A DNA stretch of 64,000 bases from Dendrolimus kikuchii (GCA_019925095.2 CM034391.1:8398551-8462550), one strand, 5' to 3'; shown: positions 49,360 to 61,225, counted from the first letter of the stretch. Made by a program: numbers and translations. Notes: generated by a model from the letters alone, not told the origin.

Positions 49360-50320
49360 GCTAGTTTATTTTTAGTAATTAATATTTTTAAAAGTTTATT
49401 TTAGTTTGATGTTGTAGCTTATAATTATTGTGAATTTTAAGAAAATATATTTTTAATTTAAAAATATATTATTATCAGATTTACTTTAATATATTCGTTC
49501 GTATTATTCTGCTTGAGACTATTGTCCTTTTGGATTTAATTATTATAATTGAGAAAATAGTAGCCTAGATAAGTCATATAATAAAGGTGTAATCCTCTTA
49601 AGATCCTAGAAGGCGCATGGAAACAGCAGCGTTGGGCTCCTGATAACATTCTCGGATCTACCAAAAAACATGAAGCCTACGCACGAATTTTGCATATTTT
49701 GCTCCATACTTCACTAATAATATGAGGAAAGATAAAACGAATTTGAAGAATATAAAAACAAGTAATTAAATTATACATTTTATCAAAGTTGGTTAAAGTA
49801 TATATGCGACATGGTTAACCGTGACTCATTGTTTATTACATTCAATGTGATTCAAGAAACTGATTTACTAAATGTATAATTATAAATGTATTTTCTAAGT
49901 TTTATTTTTAAGTAATATTGTATTATTTTCAGTTAATAGGGCATCAACTGTAACCAAATACCTATATATAAATACAATAGTCTAATTTACCTATTAAATC
50001 AATTGGATAAAACGAAATATAGTAAATTGATTGAAATATACAAAATCTGGGTTTTTATTTCATACATAATATTTACCTATGTCAAGCAAAAGATATTATT
50101 ATAGTAAGTTGTAAATAGTACGAAATTTTTTATTTTAAAAGCTTTTTCAGCTAGTTTTCAAAAAACTTTCCTATATATGGTAGATTACATTGACAATATT
50201 CCGATCCTAAATGTTTAAATCAAAGTCACTTACTTTGTTATCAAACAAACACTGTAATGGAACTTTTCGTTCAGTAATTAAAAAGGGTTGAATTAAATTA
50301 TAGACTTAAAAAACTGTAAT
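49360..50320. other. AT-rich noncoding DNA
   Basis: Nothing recognised. Confidence 0.5.
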
Positions 50321-50549
50321 CTGTAACTGTAATACACAAGAACGGATCATAAAATTCTTAATCAGCTGATTGTATCACAAACACTTCTTCACAACGAAAA
50401 CACGAGCACTGTCACTTGTTTACCAATTGCGAGTTAGATGTCATAATAGCACTTCATTCATACTTTCTGAATAAAAAGTAGTGAGTGCATAACATTCCAA
50501 AACTTCGAAATTGCCGAAATTCAAAAATCGGTTGCTGAATGACCGATCT

Positions 50550-50583
50550 TGACCGAAGGGAGGTGTATGCGTCAAAGAACTGA
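50550..50583 (-). promoter_or_regulatory. Candidate Inr+DPE core promoter
   Basis: On the minus strand TCAGTT (50583-50578) matches the arthropod initiator TCAKTY. Counting its A (50581) as +1, GGTCA falls exactly at +28 to +32 (50554-50550), matching the DPE consensus RGWYV. The upstream flank to 50700 is unusually GC-rich and has an AP-1-like TGAGTCA near 50645. This would be a TATA-less promoter for a minus-strand transcript, possibly another alternative start of the host gene. A plus-strand donor-like GACG|GTAAGC at 50604 is an alternative reading of the same island. Confidence 0.35.
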
Positions 50584-50999
50584 CGGTCGGACGGAGTGGA
50601 GACGGTAAGCCGCACAGTCGCGCGTCTGCCGACTACTGCCCATTGAGTCAGTGAAAAGTAGGGGCGTCACACTTATTAATGAATGCACGTAATTTTCCGC
50701 TTGTTGACAATTAAAATTCAGATCGTGTTGTATATGTATTTATAAAGAGTTTATCTAACTGCCTATTATTCTAACATGTCCTATTAAAGGTAGGATGTTT
50801 AAAGAAATTAAGATTTAGCGAATTAAAAATTACATCAATATTAATCGATATAGTTATATAATATTTTCTTAAGTTTTACGATATAGTTATAGTTTAGTTT
50901 TCGCTTTATTATTACAGTATACAACGTATATACAAATATTTGAATAAACTATAACCAATCTAACTAAATAACTATATAGAGGTATAAGTTGATCGTTCC

Positions 51000-51340
51000 C
51001 GACGAGTCAGTCCCGTCAGCTATGATATTAGGTAAAAACTTTTTACCCCGATTTCAGCTCGTCGTCTCCGACCCAACGGTGATGGTTTATGAGGCTGCAG
51101 GATAGTCTGCGATGACAGCGGTGTCCCTCGTTAACAGATCTGCAGCGTTCGATGGGTTTCGCATAATCAGCAATAATTATTGTACCGGTGGGGTTTTAGG
51201 TACCCTCCTGCAGCTCTATCATTCCCGAGACCGTAGTATCACACACAGGGATGCGCCGTCCATATGAGCAAAGTCTTCCGGCGCACAACCGCGCCCAAGC
51301 GTGAACGGCGCACTTAAGTTGAATTTAAAAAAAAAATTAC
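51000..51340 (+). repeat. GC-rich segment ending in an A-run, possible LINE 3' UTR
   Basis: A GC-rich block with GAGGCTGCAGGATAGTCTGC and GGTGGGGTTTTAGGTACCC ends in an A10 run at about 51328-51337. GC-rich sequence followed by an A-tail suggests the 3' UTR of a truncated LINE, but I cannot assign a family. Confidence 0.35.
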
Positions 51341-51592
51341 ATTTTATTATAAAAAATGTAGACTCTTATCAGTATTTCGCACGACGCTTAAGATGCTTGG
51401 CGCGTGACTGGCATCACCCTAGTCTGTACTAGCGAAGTCGTAAGGGTTCTGTTGAAAAGATACTTCTCAATTGGAACCGGTGATTAAGTTATCCCGCACA
51501 ATGTCAATAATATGAAAATATTCAAGAACAGCAGTTTATTTGTTAAAGCCGAGAAATTGATGATTGTCAGCAACATTTTCTGATTTATGTAA

Positions 51593-51931
51593 TATTTCTT
51601 TCTCTCATCTATCTATAAAGCGATTGTACTTTCTAATATTCTGTATCATCGAAAATACGCTGCATACGCGGTTGCTTTAACCGAAATTAGTTTAAACCTT
51701 ATTATTATCAATGTTTTGAAGTTTCAACCCTATATAGTTTTCAATACCGACAAAAGGGAATATCAGCGTCGCGCCACTGTCACAGTTGATAGCATTGAAC
51801 ATCGAAAACGCATCACTGTAGTAAATAGTCGCAACATTACCTACAATATTGATGAATCACCACACCATACGATTGTGACTATATTTAGAAGGAATACCGA
51901 TTTGCAAGACTATACAGCAGCGCGAACATGA
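51593..51931 (+). CDS. Candidate unknown coding segment (112 open codons, no ATG start)
   Basis: The frame from 51593 to the TGA at 51929-51931 is open for 112 codons with no obvious start, and a pyrimidine tract followed by ATAAAG at about 51619 could be a weak AAG acceptor. The later part reads YIVFNTDKREYQRRATVTVD and TVVNSRNITYNIDESP. No domain is recognised. It may be a terminal exon, an old transposon or virus-derived fragment, or chance. Confidence 0.25.
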   Translation, partial: YFFLSSIYKAIVLSNILYHRKYAAYAVALTEISLNLIIINVLKFQPYIVFNTDKREYQRRATVTVDSIEHRKRITVVNSRNITYNIDESPHHTIVTIFRRNTDLQDYTAART

Positions 51932-52599
51932 AGGCGTCAACAGAATTCAAATTTCTTTTATAAAACATTGACATCGTTTAACCTCATCGAACTAATTCCG
52001 TCTTATTCTTGATTTAGTAAATTAAATTAATATATTAGCTGCCATAATTCATCTCAAAGTAAAAATCCATCTTAAAAAGCTCATTACTACAGCACTTGTT
52101 ATTGTAAATGGATTATGTTAAATTATTTTATTACAGTAAATAAAATGAAGCTTTAAATATATTAAACACTAAGGAAAAATTGAGTAAAACTTCCAGGAAA
52201 TAAAGCCATGAATACAACAAACAAATAAAATGCATCAATAGGTTCTCTACTACTGAAAACATGTGTAAATAAAGATAGAAAACAGATTACAGTTTTTCCA
52301 TTAACGCGTTTTTCAATTTATCGAGTTGTGGTTGTTATGGAGTGAAAAAACAACGCTTAAGTAATAACTTTTTGTTATGACTTTCCCGACGGGAGTTGTT
52401 ATTAAATGGTATTGCTGAATATACTGCTCGTTAGTGTCATTTACAATAAGTGGTAAATTATTATTTGTGATTATTTGGTATGTAATTGTTGATTGTATTT
52501 CTCTTGTTAGTGTCGTGAAAAGTGTCATAGACTTCATAAGTTTGTTTCAAATTCGCTGTTCCTCTAGTTTCTTACTTCATTTCCTATCGAGCCTTTGCT

Positions 52600-52735
52600 C
52601 AGGTCATCAGTTCATTGGGCTTAAGGTTTGGCAACACACTGTTTCCGCTCCAGGATACGTTTGCCCCATCGGTTATCAGGCCTGTGGCAAATTTGACCCA
52701 GCCACTGCCACTTCAAGCTACTAATTTGGCGACCT
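52600..52735 (-). pseudogene. RTE-type LINE, C-terminal fragment
   Basis: The minus strand contains WQWLGQICHRPDNRWGKRIL, matching the WQWAGHICRRTDGRWGRRVL region of lepidopteran RTE-like ORFs. Stops interrupt it. The plus-strand 96-codon frame is a shadow. Confidence 0.6.
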
Positions 52736-52739
52736 TCTT

Positions 52740-54300
52740 AACTAAAACACTTTGCTACTCTTGAAAATAAATTTCATTTTTGGACATAGATTTTAAACAA
52801 TAAAGATGCGCTTTATCAGGTAGTAAAGTGAAAAATTACTTTGCCAGTTAAAAACCATACCATGAATAAGATAAATATTAAAGGAAAGTGAAGTGTGTGA
52901 TGTTTAACCAAAAGAGAATAATACTCATTATGATAAACTCGACACTGTGTATTAAATTGTATGTATTACAATATAAATAAAACAAATAAACTGAATTAAT
53001 TGCTGGAATAAGCCTATAGAAATACGAATTCAATACTCTCATGAAAATTCAATAAACGTTTGTGGGATTTCAATCGACAGACGACACCTTTTATGGGATT
53101 AAAACTCCAATATACGCTCTGTTTTTTCAGTACATAATTTTGTTAAAGACTATTTATAAACGTGCTTATGGTCTGAAAGAAGACTGGCCGAATGCGTTTT
53201 GTAAATAAACTTGATTCCCCATATCTATATGTTAATCAATGATCAATGCGTAAAGTATAAATCCCATTGGCAAATTCTTTTCACAACACAAGTTAAGGGC
53301 TTGATCTATTTAACACTCTTTCTGTCTCTCTCTGTATAATAAAATTATTAAATTACAAATCTGCTATAAAACTGTGGTCCATCCATGCTAACAAGAGTGG
53401 TTACCTACTTTTTCAAGGCTGAACGGATATATAGAAAAACAATTTGTATGAGTAAGTCATAATCCCTCAAGTTACGAGATACGGAAAATTCATATTTAGG
53501 CTTTTGTTAAGAAAAGTTACGTACTTCTTATACGTATTAGAAAGTAACAGTTTTTCATTACTTCAGAAAGCAACTAACAGCCAATTAACATTAGTATAAA
53601 TATAAAAACAGGTTTGTTCCCCATTCACAGCGTTCAATAGGAGGAGGTGAGGAGGTGGGCACTGAAAATCAACGCTGTGTCGGACTACGATTCAGCACAG
53701 CAAAATGCTGAGTGCCAACCTCATTTTCAAATTGCGGCATACAATTTCTGTGTCGGTATAATTTTATATATACTTTGTTATCTTGTACTATTTTGTGTTG
53801 TGTGTTGCTATTGGAAATAAATATTTTTCTTTCTTTTCTTCAATACGATCAAATTTTCGTAAAAATTGGTATCTCCGGTTTCCAATGTAATGGAGAGTAT
53901 GTCATACTTTCTGCACAAAATTCCTTTAAGGAAAACACAACTTGCTAATTATTTCAATTCCCTGAATCCTATTTTGCAACATAATACATCTTTAACGAAA
54001 TTAGTGTAGCATATAGTAAAGCTGAAAACATTATCTTATAATATTAAATTGACGCGGAAATCGTAAAACGACCTTCATCTCATATTATGATGAAGAGTAA
54101 ATTAAGTCGCAAAATCATCGAGGCGTTAACCATACACGGCAGTTATTTTAACATAATGTAATTTAATAACAGACAAAAAGATTTTTTTAAATAATGTAAA
54201 ATAGATCCTATTTCTAGATATAGGTTACTATGGTTTGTTACGTAGCTTCGCTTGCAATGGTAAAAGAATACTAGTCTAATCTAAAACTCTTGAATCTTTT
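52740..54300. other. Noncoding DNA, mostly unassigned
   Basis: Around 53690-53830 a segment ending TTGTGTTGTGTGTTGC and GGAAATAAATA resembles a retroposon tail, but I cannot place it. No gene is supported. Confidence 0.4.
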
Positions 54301-54489
54301 TTTGGTTAGAGGTGTAAAATGAGTATAGGACTGCTCACTGAGGAACTGCTAAGGGGCTGTGGGATTCGCTGCGACTGGGGTGAGAATTACGATTCAACCA
54401 TACACATTCTGTCAAAAAATGACCTCTTAAAACACGCCAGTTTCCTCTTTGCCATTGGCCGGTCACCTATCGAAGCGATGAGACTGTCT

Positions 54490-55228
54490 ATCTGTCTGTA
54501 ACGCTTGCACGAAGAAACTACTGGACTTATTTGGCTAAAACTCATTATATATATATGTATGTTGAACATATCCCGAAAAATGGGATAGTTTCCGTGATAA
54601 AAGTATATTTTTCTGTTGGTTTGTAATGCTTTCACGGAAATGTATTGGACCAATTTGGCTGAATATTCAATTCAATATCTAGGATGGACATAGGATATTT
54701 TCATCCCGGAAAAGAGACAGATTTTGGGATAGATTTATGTAAAGGTTATCCCAGAAAGCAGAATAGGTTTTGTGTTTTTTGTGATGTAATTTTCGTCATT
54801 TTGGTCATTCTGGTCAATCGTCATTTTTGTAGTTTACAGATGATAGACGAGACTTGACCCTTTTTATAGTAAAAATAAAACTACAACGGGTTGAAATAGG
54901 AGGTGAAAGTTTGTATGGGAGGCCAATCATTTCTCAAGTTTATAGATATAAAAATTCATCATCTATAAAAAAATGTGATAGTCACTCGGTCTGTTTATCT
55001 GTTAAGCTTTCACGGAGTAACTACTGAAGTACTGGATCGATTATACTGTAATTTTGTACATATTATGTAGTTATAATAACGAAAATGGACATAGATACTT
55101 TTGTATGTATGTAGTTGAAACAGTTTGTGATACTAAATGTAGTGAATTTTCTGGGGGCAAAGAGCAATAACATAAAAGAAGCGCGCACCAGGGTTTGACT
55201 TGCAGCGCAGACACGGGGAATACTCTAG
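54490..55228 (+). mobile_element. Degraded Helitron related to the one at 3515-11093
   Basis: It shares GTCTATCTGTCTGTAACGC, ACTACTGGACTTATTTGGCT, CGAAAAATGGGATAGTTTCC and GATAGATTTATGTAAAGGTT with the large Helitron, and ends CTAG at 55225-55228. In place of the 2.2-kb array it has only GTCATTTTGGTCATTCTGG and TCA, about two and a half 9-bp units. A second 5'-like block at 54985-55120 suggests a nested or fused relative. Confidence 0.65.
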
Positions 55229-55649
55229 AACTACATAAACGAATACACTTAAACCAAATTAGTGAAAAATTGAAAGTCTTAACAAGTTTCTCTCCTAATT
55301 TTCCCTGATTTGGTTTAAAAATATGTTATACCAAATTTCCAAAGAACGATTGACTTTACGTTATAAAAGATGATAATTATGTGCACCGAAGACTACAAAC
55401 GATGCCAAAACCCATCAGAAGTAAAGCGAGAAGAGAAGTAGACATCTGAACCCCGGATTCCGAAACGAATTCACCGAACGCAACCGGGATTTAACGCTAT
55501 GATGATATTAGTTAATTCTTAAGGCTTTTAAGAATGCAGAAGCAAACAAAACCACTTTCACATTTTTATTTATTGTCGTCAATTTGTTTATTAATGACGT
55601 AAAAACGATTTAAATAAATTAAAATTATTCAATGCAAAAATATGTATGT

Positions 55650-55725
55650 CGGACCAAGCACAGTAAAGGATTCCGTAGTAAAAAAATCTCCATCGTGTTT
55701 GTCATATTTTTTCTACAGAACCCTA
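55650..55725 (-). repeat. Dispersed repeat fragment
   Basis: The minus strand has AGGGTTCTGTAGAAAAAATA and ACTACGGAATCCTTTACTG, words of a common lepidopteran dispersed repeat also hinted at 38550 on the plus strand. Confidence 0.4.
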
Positions 55726-55799
55726 AAAATGATTATTATATTACTTACGTTATTTTGATTACATTTTTTGTAACTATGAAATTAGTTTTTTAAAGAAGC

Positions 55800-56165
55800 C
55801 CCAGCTGCTGCTTTTTGTAAAGAGGAGAAATGTTTGAGGACTGTCCACCGCGGGGAAAAGCGCCATGGGGAGTGTGGAATTCGCCACGTCAGGGTGGCAC
55901 TAGCACCGCTAGCAGATTCTATTGCCACCCAAGGAGATACCTACTACTAATCCCTCGGTATCCCTGCCTTGGGCTTTATGCCAGGACTACGGGCATATAG
56001 TCTCACCACTCCGCGAGGCCCTGGCAGGCGGTGGCCCAACAGTCTTTTTTATTGACTGGACCGCCCCTGGCACATTCATACTCTCACTCATTATTTGGGA
56101 TGGTCTGTAACGGGAGGAAAGGTGAGCGCGCGCAGGTCACCGGCGCGCCCCCATCTCGACGGCAT
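55800..56165 (+). repeat. GC-rich LINE-like untranslated segment
   Basis: GGTGGCACTAGCACCGCTAG, CACCACTCCGCGAGGCCCTG and TTTTATTGACTGGACCGCCC resemble untranslated regions of lepidopteran non-LTR elements. It directly abuts the A-tail of the next element. The 62-codon frame inside is not supported. Confidence 0.4.
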
Positions 56166-56610
56166 TTTTTTTTGTATATAATGAACAGGTTCGCGTTTGA
56201 CTGACATTGCGCCTGATGTCAGGCGGAAATGCAGTCTAAGGTGGAGCACGCTTACTTAGAATATACCTGTTCACGCGAGACCTAAAGACACCTAGATTGT
56301 ATTCTTCAGGAAAAACAGACGACGGTATAGAGTTCCACTCTTCAGCGGTGCGTATGATGAAAGAGAAAGCATAGCGTTTCATCCGCTTCGTTGATATTTC
56401 CACCATATATCGGTGGCGTAAGTGCGTACGTCTGCTTGTCCGGTGGTAAAATGGTGAGGGAGGAACCAATTCATGTAATTCCGTGGCACACTCCCCGAAG
56501 TGTATCCTATAGAATACCGACAAACTAGCGACTTTACGTCGATGACTTAGGCTCTGAAGTCTCCCGTCGAATAGTCGGTTATTGCCTATCAGTAACCTAT
56601 AACGGCGGGT
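56165..56610 (-). pseudogene. CR1/Jockey-type LINE, C-terminal fragment copy 3
   Basis: On the minus strand the frame reads RLQSLSHRRKVASLSVFY, then IHFGECATELHELVPPSPF and [20 protein letters not shown], and ends SKRAPP-stop at 56236. It is the longest of three copies. A TGA interrupts the frame near 56620. Its 3' UTR (CATCAGGCGCAATGTCAGTC, GAACCTGTTCATTATATAC) and T-run at 56166-56174 match the copy at 23600. It is an inactive, 5'-truncated insertion. Confidence 0.8.
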
Positions 56611-56719
56611 GAGAACCCTTCCTCAGAAAGCCCACTCCCGCCGTCTGTTCGCGGCGGCCGAAGGTCTAGGCTAGGCCTCCGGCGCCAGCGCATCCTGCTA
56701 GCCCCAGCTACTATCTCAC

Positions 56720-57640
56720 ATAACTAGTATAAATCTGAGTAACTAGGTCAAATTTCTAAACGTGTGAATACAGCAATTCGAAATATGGACATACAGACGT
56801 TTTAATAATATAATTATGATATAATTAAATTTATTTTATCAAAGTATTAAAACAAATTAAATCAATTAATAACATTAAATTTCAATTTAAAGTAATGTTG
56901 TGGTTTTAATGTAGCAAGAAGTAAATTTTCCTCTTGGACAAATTATGTTGCGGTAAATATTATTATTTCTAGAAACTGGAACAACTGATTCTTCTTACAA
57001 ATTGTTAGAATTACTACAAATTATCCTTGTATACTATATATTAAAGTACTTAAATACTTATGTGTTTTTCCTTGCACATATTTATTTATTTTGATTTTGC
57101 AAGTATTTCCCTGTAGGTATTGTGTAGGTATATGCTGAAGTATATACATATCTCTTCACATATGCTAGTTCTGTACAATAAAAATATCTGATATTGTTTT
57201 ATACAATTAATGACGAAATCTTTGAGGTTTTTTTTAGTCATTTGTTTTATTTACATTGCTTACTGGGAGTTAATTAATCATTACTTTGCTACCTGAGTCG
57301 AGCCTCAATTCTATTCTATGAATTGTGACAGTGTGGAAACGGGAGCTTCGATTTAGCTTCCTTATGCCTCTGTGAGTCATGGCTTAGTAATATATAAAGT
57401 ATGTATGTACTAGTAGTGGCATGTTAGCGGTTCAAATAAGGACTACGAGTGGTATAGCCCTATGACGACAACATAGTCCACAATTTCTGATTCACTTTAT
57501 TCCGGCAGAGTAACTGGAAGCAAAACAGTAGGTAACACAAAAAATTATAACAAGACTTAGTTTACTTAAACAATTAAGAGTGCTCTCATTATCTCTTTCG
57601 GGGCAAAACTGCTGAAAAGTTGTTACCTTTTATTAAATAA
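56720..57640. other. Noncoding DNA, nothing recognised
   Basis: AT-rich DNA with a GC-balanced patch around 57290-57500 that I cannot assign. Confidence 0.45.
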
Positions 57641-57641
57641 A

Positions 57642-57703
57642 CCGGCAGACAGTCACACACATTGTATATTCCCAAACTAAACAAGTTACGCTTGTGTCAT
57701 GTG
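57642..57703 (-). repeat. tRNA-derived SINE, tail fragment
   Basis: CGGCAGACAGTCACACACATT and AACAAGTTACGCTTGTGTC match the 3' part of the SINEs at 29975 and 39487. The tRNA-like head is missing. Confidence 0.65.
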
Positions 57704-57833
57704 TCAGTGATCAAAGTACTTAGTGACTTGAATACAAGCACCCAAAATATTGAATATATTTTCAAAGTAAATGTAAACATATTAGACATACAAGTTATAC
57801 ACAATTATTTAATACATACATAATGTAGCGAGC

Positions 57834-58540
57834 GAAGGTGGAACGATCTAGTTGGTTTGAGTTTCAAAAAAATGTAGAAGACTCCAGAAGAAAAAGACAA
57901 GGACAGATACATTGTAGAAAGGGATAGACGATGAACAAAGGAATAACGAAATTTCTATAATACAACATGAAGATGGAAATTCTAGAATAGAAATTTCAGG
58001 AAGGAAAAGACAGAGATAGATAGATGTTTAGAAATGGATAGAAAGTAAATAAAAGAAGATCGAAATTATGGATTCCAGAAGATTCTTCCGGGTATATAAG
58101 AGAAGAGTTGTATGAGAAGTTTAATAGAACGAAAGTGACGAGTTTATAGAGTTGGAAGAAAAGTTTAGAAGACAATGAAGAGTTTTGCGATGCGTTTGGT
58201 GAAAAGTTTAGTGGGCAGTTGAGTGAAGGAGGAGTTTAGCATAGTTTAAAAGGAGATCTAGAAGCAAGCTACGCGCGGTAAATTCGGAGGTGAGCACCGC
58301 AGCAGCAGGAGGTGGTCTACGCAATATCGGCGACGGTATTGTGAGCAAGACATTATCTTCATTATCATTATATTCTAGCGAGACTTATCGTCGGGACAGT
58401 GCGTCGTTAGAAGTGCGTCTAGAGGGGGCAACCCTGCGGAAAAGAATCACGTACGGCTATATAAGTTAATAAAAGCATTAAATTTAAAAAACTGGTGTTT
58501 CCTTCCAATCCCAAGTGCACACCCCCGCTCGCAAGTAACA
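57834..58540 (+). mobile_element. Solo LTR of an LTR retrotransposon
   Basis: The 707-bp segment starts TGTAGCGAGCGAAGG and ends GCTCGCAAGTAACA, with TGT...ACA termini, and is flanked by a 4-bp duplication ATAA (57830-57833 and 58541-58544). It has a TATA box (GGGTATATAAGAG near 58090) and a later ATAAAAGCATTAAA poly(A)-type signal near 58472. No coding sequence lies within or beside it. Solo LTRs arise by recombination between the two LTRs of an element. Duplication length and size suggest Ty3/gypsy, but this is inference. Confidence 0.75.
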
Positions 58541-58544
58541 ATAA

Positions 58545-59207
58545 TATGCATTTCTAGGTGTCGGCGACAACTTCACAATACTTGAACCGATGTATAATTT
58601 ACATGTCACTGGTGTCGGTAAAATGCTTACTTTGCAATGACAGAAGATCACTAGATTATATTATTCAGTAAAAAAATCCAATTGACAACGATAGTCCTCT
58701 GAAAGTTCTTACGTCCTGCTTAGGTACATACATGACGTCATAGCTAATTCTTCTCTTGCTTAGCGATGTTTTCATTATATAACACATGTTTTTTTAGACC
58801 AAATAATCTAAAATTGGATTTTATATTTTAAATTACTGAGCGATTGTCATTCCGAATGCTCTTCTTCATCTTCTTTCTTTCTTTCTTTCTTCACGACACT
58901 TATCCCGGACAACATACGATAGTTGGTTTATATTGGTATACTTATATTGAAATATATGCTAACTTTTTTTTAAGTTATTGCCTTAAATTATTTCTCTATA
59001 CGGATTGGATTTTTTTTAAGGCTGGGGAAATGCTATTTACGCACAATACTGGGTCCTTTGCAAGGGATTAGACCATAGTTGATCATTAGGCTTTCCCCTT
59101 TGATAAGGGACAATCCGAACAATAATCAAGCCAGCTTGTGTGGAGACTCAGAGAAGTTGCACGGGCATCCCCCTAAAAGGATTGGATACGTCAACCCCAT
59201 CGTACCC
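58545..59207. other. Noncoding DNA, nothing recognised
   Basis: It contains a short (TTTC)n tract at about 58871-58892 and no supported gene. Confidence 0.45.
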
Positions 59208-59210
59208 TAA

Positions 59211-59615
59211 GGAGCCATCCATAAATCACATCACATGTTAAAAGGGGAGGGGGGGTCGATGAAATGTGACATTGTGTGACAAGGGGTCGGAAGAGTCTTA
59301 AATTTCGTGACGTCACATTTCAAAGTCTAATATATTTAAGCTTTAAAACACGAAATTTGAACTATAAACGAAAAACTTCAAAATATTTCCAACTGTAAGA
59401 GCATGCTGTTTAAAGGATTAAAAATAATTTAAATGGAAATAAAACTAACTATGGAATTGCCGTTTTAATATTTAATAATTTCTTGATGTAAAATTGCAAA
59501 ATATGTGATATCACACTGGGAGGGAAGAGTCTCACGAATCTGACCAGCTATGACAAGGACGGGGAAGGGATCAAAAATAATTAAATTCGTGTGACTGTAA
59601 TTTGGGGATGGCCTC
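59211..59615. mobile_element. MITE, PIF/Harbinger-like
   Basis: The left end GGAGCCATCCATAAATCACA mirrors the right end, whose complement is GAGGCCATCCCCAAATTACA. The inverted repeats continue into TCACA/GTCACAC. The direct flanks are TAA on both sides (59208-59210 and 59616-59618), the 3-bp duplication type of PIF/Harbinger. At 405 bp it has no transposase. Confidence 0.7.
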
Positions 59616-60599
59616 TAATCTAACTTACTGTAGATAAAGAATATTGTGTAAAAGTCACTGATGAAGGACTCCAATTAAACCATCCACCCATCGGAATATT
59701 TCAGATGTGAGCTGAGACAGAATCGTTTGTATAACACTAATATCTAAAATATAATATTATACGATCAATTTTTATTACGTATCAAAAATGTATCGCCCCT
59801 TTTCCAAACCACTGCTATAATATGACGGAAGTATATTTGAAATACGAAAAAAATATTATGGATGTTACTAAATTAGAAGTTCGTTTTAGTGTGGCACCTT
59901 CTCGTTTCTCAGTTCAGCTATTTCTAACCTGACAGTTCACTTCACTCACAAAGATGTCAGGGGACAGGTTAACCGGATAATATTTTTGTAAACTATTTCG
60001 TCACACCAAAATCAACAAGTAACAAATGGTGAAGAGCTTTTAAAAGTTGAAGTTTATCATTAAAGGCGTTGTTAAGGTAAAAAAATATTAATGCTAGTAC
60101 TTAAAATTCTTTTAAGTATGTGATGCTGTATACGATAAAAGGTTTTTAAATGACGTCATTGAGTTGACGTATCAGTTTTGATAAAAAAAACTCATATATA
60201 CCATTTATTTTTCTTGAAACCTTCCAAGTAATGTAGGTAATAATCGTTCCCACTGTGGCCATATACCAAAATATTTAAAATTTAACTAATTACTATAGAC
60301 CTAATCTACTTTAGACCCATAGGTACTATTAGTACCTAATTATTTTCATTGCCTTTTTTATATTATATAGTAATCTTTTACCACAATTTCATGACAAAAG
60401 TAGCGGTATTCATCTCTTGTTTCTAAAGAACATATTATATTTACAAAGCTTTGACAAAACTCATTCTTACAATATGCATATTGGCATGAAAGTATTTCAG
60501 AAAACATTCCTGTATCGTGTGAGTTTTAAAAATATAGACTCGACAAAATAACACAAAATATTGCGACGAAAAAATTACTAGCTGATCAAACTTGCTATC

Positions 60600-60860
60600 T
60601 CTATTAGCATTGAGACAATGAACAGTTTGTCCAATGCACTTGTGTATTACTATTCCCTCGTGATTTTCAAGCATTCACCCATTAACTTTAAAGAGATTGG
60701 TAGCAGCAGTCACGCAATAACCGACCCGTCGAGGGAGCGATGTCAATTAAAAACTGTCGGGACCCTAATTGTGACCATTTTAGCTGGATTGCGTCAGACG
60801 AGGGCGAAATGCATGCACTGTGTCCAATCGCGATGCTTGTATTATGTTATGTGGTTTATT
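60600..60860. other. Possible conserved noncoding element
   Basis: This GC-balanced stretch has GTCAATTAAAAACTGTCGGG and CCTAATTGTGACCATTTTAG words with homeodomain-type cores. Overlapping plus-strand frames begin here but drift into AT-rich sequence and lack splice signals. Only comparison with related species could show constraint. Confidence 0.2.
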
Positions 60861-61186
60861 GCAAAGAAATTACTTGTTCGTATTTTTTCCTAGTTTTTAA
60901 GTTGACTATGAGAAATTTTGGTTGCTTTGTGTATAGTGATAGAATGGAGAGTGTACCTTCCAGTGAAAATACTGATATATTAGCATATTGTTGATTGTTT
61001 TAGATTGTATTTCTTTTTCAAACGTTTTGTGTAGCTTTGGGTAAGCTGCAAGTTTGTACGCGTGGTATTGCAACTTTTGTTTATAATTTTATATACTTAT
61101 AGGTTTTTCTTCACACAACTCTAGTATTTGCTTAAAGGTATTTATTCATATAAAATATTATCAATTCATTAGAGTCCTAATGCTGA

Positions 61187-61225
61187 GCACAAACTTACCT
61201 AGTTCAAGAAACAGAGAATATACCT
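61187..61225 (-). promoter_or_regulatory. Second, weaker ratchet-like site
   Basis: On the minus strand TTCTCTGTTTCTTGAACTAG is followed directly by GTAAGT (junction 61199/61198). It lies 1.7 kb downstream of the exon at 62850-63033. The acceptor side is weaker than at 18569, so this may be only a cryptic donor. Confidence 0.25.
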
